Notes under the pieces: model-generated
Databases searched by the model: none
What the model was told of the DNA's origin: nothing
The model's input: only the letters and a program-made list of their open reading frames with translations
From: Pascua guehoae
Lineage: Eukaryota > Basidiomycota > Tremellomycetes > Trichosporonales > Trichosporonaceae
Assembly: GCA_001600415.1 (NCBI GenBank)
Contig: BCJX01000003.1
Span: forward strand, 696,378 to 749,656
Direction: 5' to 3'
Length of the DNA stretch: 53,279 nt
Made by a program: the position numbers and the translations under genes
In this document: positions 44,443 to 53,279 of the stretch, piece after piece
Numbering within the stretch: the stretch's first letter is position 1
How the letters are laid out: each line of letters begins with the position of its first letter

Positions 44443-44730
44443 GCACGGGCTCGAACCCACTTGCCTCCAAACCACCGTCGCGCAGTGGACCGCGGGACAT
44501 TGGTTGCACTCTTTTGATAATATCTTCTTCATAGTCTTCGACTCCCACCCTGTTCCTAGTCGGGGCCCGGGCGATACCCAGAAATGAACCCAGTATCAAG
44601 ACTAGCCGGAAGAATCCGCCGTTCTGCATACCGCCAGGGACGCGGACGTTCGTTACGCCATCGATGCCACGAGTTTGGGGCATGAGCTCCCAGCTCTGGC
44701 TCGTGCTTTGGCACCAACACCACTAGCCAC

Positions 44731-46479
44731 TTACACCGTGCTCGTCTCGGTCTCGTTACCCAGCTCGCCCTCGGAGATAATCTTGCCCTCGAGCTTGTCT
44801 TTCACCTCCTGTCCCAGCTCCTTGACACGTGCGACATCGTGCCCGATCAGACTGACGTGCACGCCCTTGTAGAGGTATGGGTCTGCCGTCAGCGCCGACT
44901 ACGGGGCGTAGACTGGCGTTTGCAACTCACACGAGCCCACACGGATGCCCTCCTTCTTGACGCGCCCCTGCAGTTCGGTGAGGTACGGCGCGATGCGCGA
45001 CTCGGCCATCCTGGCGAGTCAGTCATGCGGTGTGTGTTATACCCAGTCATGGGAGTCAAGAATGAAGCGAGACTAGGCTTGCGTCGACTCGACTCTACGA
45101 CTCACGAAGTGTAGATGAGGTACCGGAACGGCTTGGCCGACGCCGGCGGGAGGGGCAGGTACGGCGTGAGGCCCAGGAGGAGCTGCTGGAACAAGCTCGG
45201 AATCCCCGGGAACACGCACAACTGGTAGTGTCAGCGCCAGTGGCATCGTGCTGGGGGCGCCCAACTTGACCCACCTTGCCTCCAAGACGGACGACAGGCA
45301 CCCATCGATCGTCGGCGACGAAAATGACCTCGCTCCGTGCCCCCTCCTGTCCGTCGCCCCCATGCCCGCCCTTTGCGGTTGGGAAGAGCGCCATCCGCTG
45401 ACGCGCGGTGACTTCCTCCTGGGTAGCCTTTTCGAGCTCGGCGAGCCGCGCGGGCGTCGTCATGAGCTTCATGCGGCGGAGGGTCTCGGCGTCGTGTGTG
45501 AGCGGGAGCCCGAAAGCCTTGCCTAGAGACTCGTATGTGATGTCTGCTGTTAGTCGTGTTCGGGGGCAGTGACGAAAGATGAGCGAGGCGGGGTGTGGGT
45601 GCCCCTCATAGCTGGTCGGAGGACAGCTCCGCCTCCGAGTCTTTGTCCTCATGCCCTTCCCCATTCTCACTCTTTCCATCCCCGCCCAAGTCACCATCCC
45701 CCTCGCCTTCTGGCAGGTTCACCAGGCTCATCACGAAACCTGCTCCCCTCGCGCACAGTGCGCCCATACGGTCGTGGGAGAGCCCATACGGTCGTGGGAG
45801 AGAACATACCATCATGGGTAGGGCCGATGCCACCAGAAGTCACCACAAAGTCGTACTTTTCCGTCATGCGCAGCGCCGCCTCGATGCTACTGTCAGACTG
45901 GGACCACCCGAGGACTTTAGACTGACATTTCCTCCTCGTCGTCGGGGATGACCTCGACACGCTTTCTGGACACTTGTCAACACCCAAACCTCTGGGGAGC
46001 GCCGACGTACAACTCGATTCCGAGGTCGAAGCAGAACTGGGCAAAGAAGCTGATGTCAGAATCCCCGCTTGCAGAGTGGTACGGAGCGACGGACGAGATC
46101 GACCCATAGAGGGCCCGACCTCGCCCTGTTGACACACCCTGCTCACTTGCTGTTCGTGTCCTTTGTCTTGCCGTTGAGCACCTCGTCGCCGATAATAAGG
46201 CATCCCGCCGTCCTGAGGGCGTCAGCAACCGTGTACTGTACACTTGTGCCCACTCCCAGCACCCGCCACTCTCCAAACCCACTTGATGTAGTTGCCCTCG
46301 CCGAGGGGGTTGGGCAGCGACGCCACATCCGTCACGGGACACTTGTCCGTCTCGGGCTGGGTCGACATGGTGATGGGCCTTGCTAAACGCCGTGGTGGTA
46401 TCGACAAACGGAGCGGAGCAGCTCGGATGTTCCTGTTGCACAGTGTTCTGGAGGAGGTGAGAGCTGTCCTGAAGAGCAT
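44731..46479 (-). CDS. MoaB/CinA-like molybdopterin-binding domain protein
   Basis: A gene of at least seven exons. The domain starts after a splice giving NYIKTAGCLIIGDEVLNGK, with the GDE(V/L)L motif of the MoaB/Mog/CinA and FAD-synthetase N-terminal fold. It continues FFAQFCFDLGIEL, KRVEVIPDDEEEM, YDFVVTSGGIGPTHD (the conserved TGG-GPT-D phosphate loop) and ITYESLGKAFGLPL. Later blocks are VPVVRLGGK, LCVFPGIPSLFQQLLLGL, RYLIYTS and YLYKGVHVSLIGHD, ending ETETSTV. The family includes the eukaryotic FLAD1 N-terminal domain and bacterial CinA; the exact reaction is not established. A start at 46479 adds an Arg/Ser-rich, acid-free leader of about 37 residues (MLFRTALTSSRTLCNRNIRA...) resembling a mitochondrial presequence. 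The internal ATG at 46368 (MSTQPETDKCPV) would give a cytosolic form. Confidence 0.82.
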
Positions 46480-46795
46480 GAGCACGGATGCACGTTGGTA
46501 CAAGCTGAACGTTGGGCGATTGATGAGTCGCTCCCATGCCATGTCGCAATGGCCGCTATCTCCCAGTTTAGATCGGGGCTCGGACATGACCGGCCCGGTT
46601 TGTCACGTGACTTGAGGTCGGCCGCTCGTTGTTGTTGCCACCAAGGACACTTGCCCGAAGCTTCAACAAACAAAAGTCATTCATCGTGAGCATACTGCTC
46701 GCTGGGAGGAGCTGCGGCGGCACTGTGCCCACCCATATGAGAACCTATCAAGTCGGACGGCGTCCAGGAACATAAATACCACGCGTGACCAAGCT
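46480..46795. promoter_or_regulatory. Spacer between two minus-strand genes with a GTCACGTGAC palindrome
   Basis: This is the 316-bp region between the F-box gene stop and the molybdopterin-binding protein start. A perfect 10-bp palindrome GTCACGTGAC lies at 46602-46611, with the CACGTG core of bHLH sites. It is about 125 bp upstream of the longer start. Confidence 0.5.
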
Positions 46796-48386
46796 CTACC
46801 CGACTTGCTCCTCCTGATTAATCTTAAACAACCACACCATCCCATCACTTCCGGCGTGAAAGTCGACCACCGGTGGCTCGTCGTTGTCGCCTTCGCAGTT
46901 CCAGTAATGGAACGCCTGGGTATTCCGTCAGCGTGGGCCCACCAATAGAGTCCAAAGAGACGCCTCACCCCGAAAACGCCTTTTTTCGCACCAGGTCCTC
47001 CCACCTGCACGCCTTGGAAGATGATGCTACGGTCGCGTCGCGCCCGGTTGATGATGGCAGCCGTCCACCGTAGCTGGGGGGGATCGTCATTGGTAAGGTG
47101 GACAAGGCCGAAAATGGACTTTGCCCGGTGGCGGCCGTCTTTGGAAACCTGGGACGTGCCGGAAAAGTAGACTGGCGGAAGCGGTGCGTCCCTCATCCCG
47201 AATGCCTCGTACGCTTTGAGCTTTGCTGTAGTTGTGGTGGGTGAAATGTTGAACGAATCGGGCACCTCCCAGAGTGGGCGGGTAATGGCGGCCACCGCGT
47301 GGGGACCGACCCGTGCAATCTTTTCGAGCGTTTGGATCTCGTACCATTCCCCTCGGACATGCGCCCAGTCCCACACGGCGTCCTTGCCAAGATGCGCTGG
47401 CCGCTGCAATCCAAGGATGCCGAACCCTCGTACAGAATCAATGCCACCGGAAATGGCTCGACGTACGAGTCGGCTATCGATCTGCTTTTCATTCTTCAAG
47501 GCCTTCTTCCCCATAAGCTTATGGGCTACGGTTAGCTCATGCCAACCTCGCTGCCCACTCACCTACAAAAGACATATCAACCGCCATGCCAGCCCAGTAC
47601 ACTTCGTCCTTGGGAAGGACGTCCTTGTCGGCGTACGCGCCTTGGTGGTAGTCGAGGAAATCAAGCCACAAGCCGGCATGTTCCCCGGACAGTTTGTTCA
47701 AGTGCAGCAGCGTAGCCTCCAGTTGTTCACTGACACCGGGGCAGCCGCCATGAACACACATGAAGTCAAAGATCCTCGACTTGACAATCGCTGCGAGAAT
47801 GTCAACGTTGCGTGACCTCACCCGAGGGACAAGGGCTGGGAGATCGAGATACAAGTCGAGGACCGTTTTGAGAACCCGCGGGACGTGCTGCACCTGGTCG
47901 AGTCAGTGCTTGTCCTGAAGCCAGACTCGATTCACCACTCTAGGTATGTGGCTCGTCTGGGAAGATTGGAACCCACGTCTTCTGGAAACCGAAGGGCCCA
48001 TTCGATATACCTCAAGAGTGCATCGGTCGAGCGGTACGACCTGAGGGATGTCGTGACATAGTCGCGGTCGATCACACGCTGTTTCCAGTCGTATTCCGTA
48101 CGCGGTCTCAGGAAGGCGCAGGCCGTACGCGGGTCGTCGTACTTGAGGAGATGGATTTCGCGCCAGACCACTTGGTCCTGCTAAAGATTCGTGAGCACTT
48201 GGCGCTGACATCCGACTCACATATACAAGACAATGCAGAGCCTTGCATGTCTGAGCTGCATTGGCCAGTGTCCGCAAATCAACCGAGCCGGCAAGGGCGA
48301 GTATTCCAACGATTACCTGGCGCGTCAGTCTCAGCTACAGTATTGTGTAGCAGACTGACCTCGTAGGGTAAAGAAAGGATGGACAT
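46796..48386 (-). CDS. F-box-like protein
   Basis: Exon 1 (48386-48360) encodes MSILSLPYE. After an intron ending CTGACGCGCCAG it continues VIVGILALAGSVDLRTLANA then AQTCKALHCLVY. Together these form an F-box pattern (LPyEvivgIL...DLrtlanaaqtCKal). The remaining exons give DQVVWREIHLLKYDDPRTAC, RVLKTVLDLYLDLPALVP, GLWLDFLDYHQGAYADKD, AVWDWAHVRGEWYEIQTLE, GRHRAKSIFGLVHLTNDD and a last exon ending VWLFKINQEEQVG. There is no leucine-rich repeat or WD40 signature; the C-terminal part is a Trp-rich region seen in large F-box families of basidiomycete yeasts. By analogy it would link a substrate to an SCF ubiquitin ligase through Skp1. The substrate is unknown. Exon boundaries in the middle are approximate. 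Confidence 0.75.
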
Positions 48387-49936
48387 GACAGATTCAAGGT
48401 AGTCGACCTATACAGTGATCAAGGTGTTGAGAAAGTCGAGAAAGAGTGGGGGATGCAGTAGAGTAAGGTAATAAATGCCTGCCCAAGTCGCCGTGCAGGC
48501 CCGTGCCGTAGTGTCAACATGATGGCGTTCTTGCGCTTGGGCGTACGGTATCTTTGCTATCCGATGAGAGAAGCCGCGTCCGTTCTGACGTCATATCGGA
48601 ATGTGTTGCGAGGAGGAGATGAACACTGCCTTGGCCTGTGCATGTTGAAGGCATTTTAGATATCTGTCTGCTCAGACTGGCTGCTCCATGCTCCAGAACC
48701 CAAACTCGACGCTACTTTACTTGCCGGCGTCGGTCATGGCATGCCGGCGACCCGGTGCGCGTATCCATGTCATGCTCAATGTTGGCAGCTTTGAAACAGA
48801 AAGAACGGGTAGAACTGCCGGCTATGGCACCGCGGGGCGCATTTACTCCGCGGTCTGACCATGATACTGTAGAGGGCGAGAGCGGCAGATTATCTCGGGG
48901 CTGTGCCACTCACCCGTGTTGCACCCACCCGTGTGTTCCAACGAGGCGATGCGATGTGCAATGTGCCTCGAGCCCAACGACGTGCAACGTGCCTTGCCTT
49001 TGACCCGTGGGCTGCACTGCGCGTTTGAGGGTGGACTACTCTACGCGCCAAGAAATTGTCTGTGCCTGGCAAATTGTCGGATCCCGGTCGCCCGGTAATG
49101 CAATTGGCTACTTGATTGCCTGCCTGGGCGAGCAGTCGGAGGAATTTTTTCCTGTTGTCCTTTTGTTGTTCAATCTGGCTAGCTGGCTGACGTGCCGACG
49201 TGCCCTCCCGATCAGGCTGGGCGGCTTTCAGGGCCGTAGATTTTGCTTGTCATGTCCCTGATCGTCTTTGTCTTGTACGCGTGCTCAAGCGCGACCCGAG
49301 TGAGTGTGATATCCTACTCTACTGCAGTGGCAACAGGCGCACCCTCTGAGGCAAACCCTCATCTCCGATTTCTCTTACCTGATTCCAACTCGCGTACCCC
49401 CCGTACCCCTGGCAAACAAGATCACTCGCCCATTTTTTTTCTCTCCATCAGCTCTAACTGGCCGACGAGCCCAGCACCGCCCAAGCGCGGCCAAGCGCGC
49501 AACTGGCCCCCTTAAAAGCCCTTGGCGAGCTCGCCTTGCGTCTCAAAGCGGCAAGGTGACTTTGGTTGGGCAAAAAGTTGGGCGCTGGCGAAACAGGGTA
49601 CCTGTTGCAGATGGACAGACTACAGACTGGCGACTGCAGACACCGGGGCGTGCGGGGAGGTAGGGGCAAGCTTGCCAGAGGCGGGGCCACGGCCGGTCTG
49701 GGATGGGTCTCGGGTGCGGCGCCGAGAATTAGATTCGGATCGATTGTGACTTGCTAAAAGATTTCTGCAGTCTGTGTGGGGGGCGCGGGTCGGCTGGGTG
49801 TGCCAGTGCTGGCTCGCTCGCGCTGGCGTGCTCGGTGGATTGCGAGGTTGGGCACGCTGGGCACGCTGGGTGCACTCCCTTGCGCACAAAAAGCAACACG
49901 AGATGAACGTGCTCTGTTCTTCCTTATCCACCCAAA
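48387..49936. other. Divergent intergenic region F-box gene / desaturase
   Basis: About 1.55 kb. Open frames of up to around 120 codons show no domain. A T-rich stretch lies near 49430 and GGGCACGCTGGGCACGCTGG short repeats near 49853-49872, shortly before the desaturase start. No RNA gene was identified. Confidence 0.45.
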
Positions 49937-52243
49937 ATGTCGACCGTCCGCCAGCGTGTTGGAGAGTCCGTCCAGAAGCAGAGCCTCAAGGGCAAGGCTG
50001 TTGTCGACACCGACGACCTGCCCGAGGACCTCAAGTGAGCCTTTATGCCTTATTCGCCGCGCGCCCCGTGCTGACCACCAGGTTTGAGGTGCCCAACTTC
50101 ACCACCAAGCAGCTGTTCGACGCGATCCCGTACGTCCACTTATCTGTGCCTCGACGGCTCGGCAGTGACCCCGGCTAACCCCAGTGCGCACTGCTTTGAC
50201 CGCTCGGCCATCCGCTCGTCGCTTTACCTCATCCAGGACATCATTTTGATTAGCCTGCTCGCCTACGGCGCCTACCACATCGAGGATGCGCTCGCATACC
50301 TGTGAGTCAAGTCGCTTCTGTGATGCCGTACCAACCGGGCGGCATCGCACGGCGAGATATGTTCGCATTGCTGATAGATAACAGGAACCTCGAGCCTCTG
50401 CCGACCAAGGCGCTGCGTGCTTCGCTCTGGGTCTTCTACTGGGTCTTCGCTGGCTTCGTGGGCACCGGTTTCTGGATCATCGGGTGAGTTTACTACCTGG
50501 CCGAATGTCGAACGGCGCGTTCATGGAGGAGTCGTTGGACACCCCTTTACTGTTGCACTGCTGTGCTGTTGGACCGCCGATGCCAGCCTCGCTTGCGCTG
50601 CACTGGCGAGCACTTTGGTGCAAAGCCCTAACCCCCCCCCCCCCCCCCCTCCCGCCACGCCACCCAAGCTAACCTCAGTCACGAGTGCGGCCACCAGTCG
50701 TACTCGAAGAGCAAGACGATCAACAACTCGGTCGGCTGGGTTGTCCACTCGTTGCTCTTCGTCCCCTACCACGCCTGGCGCATCTCGCACGGCCGCCACC
50801 ATGCCGCTACCGGTAGCCTGACGCGCGACGAGGTGTTTGTGCCCCGTACCCGCAAGGAGCACCGCCTCGACATCCCCGAGGCGCAGAGCCAGGATGAGGT
50901 CATTGGTATCAAGTGAGTCGTGGCAGTGGCCTCAATTGGGGGAGGCACTGAGATAAGGGTTCCGACAAGTAGCTGACCTCAGCGTGCCCGAGGAGACCCA
51001 GAACATGCTCGCCGAGGTCCTCGACCACGTCCCGCTTGCCGCCTTCTGGTTGTTCATGTACGAGTTCCTCGGCTTCCCGCTCTACCTCTTCATGAACGCC
51101 GCTGGCCAGAACTACCCCGGATGGGTTAACCGTGCGTATCGCTACTCGGCTTGGGTTCATTGCCATTGTTCAAGTTGCTGCAAATGGCAAGCTCAAGTAT
51201 CTGAACACTGCAATGAACCTCTGGCCGTTGGGTCGGAATAGGTGGGAACGCCCGGTTAACACCCATAGACTTCAGCCCCTCGTCGATCATCTTCCGCAAG
51301 AACCACAAGTGGCAGATCCTCTGGTCCGACCTCGGCATTCTGCTCGTCATTGGCGGTCTCACGTACTGGTCCATGGTCCGCAGCTTCACCGAGATGTTTA
51401 CCATCTACTTTATCCCCTACCTCCTCGTGAACGCCTTCATCGTGCAGATCACCTACCTCCAGCACACCGACCCCACCATTCGTGAGTACCAGTGGGGAAT
51501 TGTCTATGTGACCAAGAGGAAACATGGAGTATAGGGGCAGGCAGGGAAAGCAAAGAGACGGAGCGAGTGGAGATCGGGAAGAGGAAGAACCGAGGTAGAA
51601 TTGCGAACAAGAGTGAACAGAGGACAATGGCCAAGCGACCTCCCTGTTCTGCTTCAAATCCCCTTATGCCCTACACTACGTTTCCAATAACCAGAAACTC
51701 ACACCCAGCCCACTACTCGGACAAAACGTGGACGTTCCCTCGCGGCGCCCTCGCCACCATTGACCGCACCTTCTACGGCCCCATCGGCAAGTACCTGACC
51801 CACGGCATCTGCGAGACCCACGTCCTTCACCACGTCAACAGCAAGATCCCCCACTACCACGCTGTACGTTTACACACTTCACGAGGGAGCTGAAATTGGA
51901 CCCAAGCTGACAAGTGCAGTGGGAGGCGACTGAGGCGCTCAAGAAGCTCCTCGGCAAGCACTACAACCGGTCCGACGAGAACGTGCTCGTGGCTTTGTGG
52001 AAGAGCCACCGCACCTGCCTTGTGAGTATCGTCGTGTGGCCGTGTCGTTTATCAAATCGTTATGAGCAACGCGCCACACCCATACCAATACTGCGGTAGA
52101 ACCTCGCTAACCCACCCCAGTTCGTCGAGGAGGGTGCCGACATTGCATTCTACAAGAACGCCCGCGGCCAGGCCCAGCGCTGGGGCGTCGAGGTCCCGCC
52201 CGCCGACTCGGGCGTCGATCTCTCGTCCGAGCTCTCGTCGTAA
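49937..52243 (+). CDS. Delta-12 type membrane fatty acid desaturase
   Basis: Ten exons (49937-50034, 50082-50129, 50185-50301, 50385-50483, 50679-50912, 50983-51131, 51269-51481, 51709-51863, 51920-52021, 52121-52243) encode 445 residues, in phase throughout. The three histidine boxes of the FAD2 family are present: HECGHQ, WRISHGRHH and ETHVLHH. Around them are hydrophobic segments (SSLYLIQDIILISLLAYGAY, WVFYWVFAGFVGTGFWIIG, AAFWLFMYEFLGFPLYLFMN). It would introduce the delta-12 double bond (oleate to linoleate) in the ER with cytochrome b5; delta-15 or bifunctional activity cannot be excluded from motifs. The start MSTVRQRVGESVQKQSLKG is the first ATG of the frame. Intron 4 carries an 18-C run. 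Nearly every acceptor shows CTRAC within 4-10 nt, so the exon model is well supported. Confidence 0.95.
50632..50649 (+). repeat. 18-nt poly-C run in desaturase intron 4
   Basis: A homopolymer of 18 C lies on the sense strand of the desaturase intron 50484-50678, about 28 nt upstream of the acceptor. Its length may be unreliable in the assembly. Confidence 0.9.
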
Positions 52244-53279
52244 ACATACGGCGCGCGCGAGACGAAACACTTTGGGCTGGGGACATTCACATACACACGG
52301 CATATGACTGCAGCTTTTAGATACACGGGGTAGACGGCCACTGGGGCCGAGGTAGATTTTCATGTGCACGCGATAGATTCAACACGCGCAGGCAACGACA
52401 TGCATTTCTTGACGCATTGGATGGTGTGTGCGCGAAGGAGGGGGTTGAGGTGGGTGATGTGGGTAGTTTTGGGGGAGGGGTTATTCGCCCTCGTGGGGTT
52501 CCGTTCCACTGCTTGAGTAGAGAAGGTGCAGTAGGTTCTGAAAGGCGCCATTTGGGCCATCGACGCACACCAAAGCCCAGAGCGGAGTGGATGGGCAACA
52601 CAGTACCGGGCAAAATGGGGCCTCAAGACAGAAGATAAACACGTGTGCCCCAAGAGTCTGTTGTCATTGGCCGTAGGGTCGGTACAGTGGAGGAGTGGAT
52701 TATTGCATAAAGTGATACGCACTGCACGCCTTTTAGGACGTGCAACAGCACCAGAGACATAGGGAGTATGTATTGTGGCGGACATCGCGCCTCCACTCAT
52801 GACAGAGTCATGAGTCTGCCACATTAATCTTGCGCGCATCGCGTTTGGATGGCCACACATGACACATGCAGCATGTAACAATCAGCAGACGCCAGTGTGC
52901 ACTGGCGGCGCCAGGTCGGTAGACTTTCTATGCCCAACTTGGCCTGGACTGAGCGGAAAGTGGCAGTCTCGAGACTGCCCCCACGCACTTGTACATTCAG
53001 CCATGCCCATCAGCACAGGATCTGCTCTACACATCACAGAGCATGCCCGGCTCCATATCCGAAGCCGGCCGTTAGAACTGAACTCTGTCCAGCATCAATA
53101 CTTGCCGTGACCACAGTCCCGCCAACCGACGGCAAGAAGGTGTATCCATGAGTCTGACGGTGTGGTGTAAAGGTGCATTCTGAAGCGTGATCAGTGGAAG
53201 AGCAGGATCAGCTGGCCGTAAGGCTGGGGCTGAGACATTCAGACTGTTGTTGAGAGGCAGAGTATGGACTCTCCTCCCC
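52244..53279. other. Downstream region to window end, no gene recognised
   Basis: About 1 kb follows the desaturase. Short open frames on both strands have no recognisable domain and no tRNA or repeat was seen. It may hold the 3' UTR and promoter of a gene beyond the window. Confidence 0.45.

Noticed and set aside
44440..44470. TTCGA-type T-arm resemblance on the minus strand (GGGTTCGAGCCC)
   Set aside because: The five-base T stem does not pair, and no acceptor or anticodon stem can be drawn; it overlaps the stop codon and 3' flank of the prenylcysteine oxidase gene.
43526..44683. A 385-codon open frame on the minus strand rich in Gly, Glu, Trp and Arg
   Set aside because: It is produced by the 13-bp minisatellite read in all frames and runs antisense through well-supported exons of the prenylcysteine oxidase gene.
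1..53279. Search for a biosynthetic cluster, defence island or mobile element with coding capacity
   Set aside because: The P450, ALDH, FSH-type hydrolase and desaturase are far apart and separated by housekeeping genes; no backbone synthase, transposase, integrase or reverse transcriptase motif was found.

Overview
The window reads as nuclear DNA of a GC-rich basidiomycete yeast, most likely a tremellomycete close to Trichosporonales. That placement is inferred from gene content and intron style, not from a database match. Genes are dense and multi-exonic. Most introns are about 38-75 nt, start GTGAGT/GTRNGT, and carry a CTRAY branch signal only about 3-10 nt before the acceptor AG. There is no bacterial, plasmid or viral signature. 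Eighteen protein-coding loci (one incomplete, one apparently broken) and one tRNA gene are supported; two assembly gaps (N runs) lie inside introns.

Left part (1-12.7 kb): a truncated epoxide hydrolase (-), a DUF6534-type seven-helix membrane protein with two microexons (+), a decayed secreted ThuA-like gene (+), an FSH1-type serine hydrolase (+), then a divergent pair, NHP2 (-, H/ACA snoRNP core) and an aldehyde dehydrogenase (+).

Middle (12.8-37.2 kb): FIG4 phosphoinositide phosphatase (-) faces away from a long alpha-arrestin (+). A repeat-rich 1.8 kb spacer holds an intron-containing tRNA-Asp(GTC). Then come a cytochrome P450 (-), the gamma-tubulin complex protein GCP4 (+), VPS33 (-, HOPS/CORVET) divergent from CK2 beta (+), and a patatin-type triacylglycerol lipase (-).

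Right part (37.6-53.3 kb): VPS37 (+, ESCRT-I), a 2.9 kb gene-free stretch with a near-perfect 32-bp inverted repeat, prenylcysteine oxidase (+) with minisatellite introns, a MoaB/CinA-like molybdopterin-binding protein (-), an F-box protein (-), and a delta-12 type fatty acid desaturase (+).

Four of the genes (FIG4, arrestin, VPS33, VPS37) act in endosome/vacuole traffic, but they are otherwise independent housekeeping genes and no operon-like logic is visible. I did not find a convincing new defence or biosynthetic system. The most unusual signals are gene-structure ones: 10-, 17- and 23-nt microexons, a stop-free in-frame intron in the lipase catalytic region, the inverted repeat at 40.1-40.3 kb, and tandem repeats inside introns.
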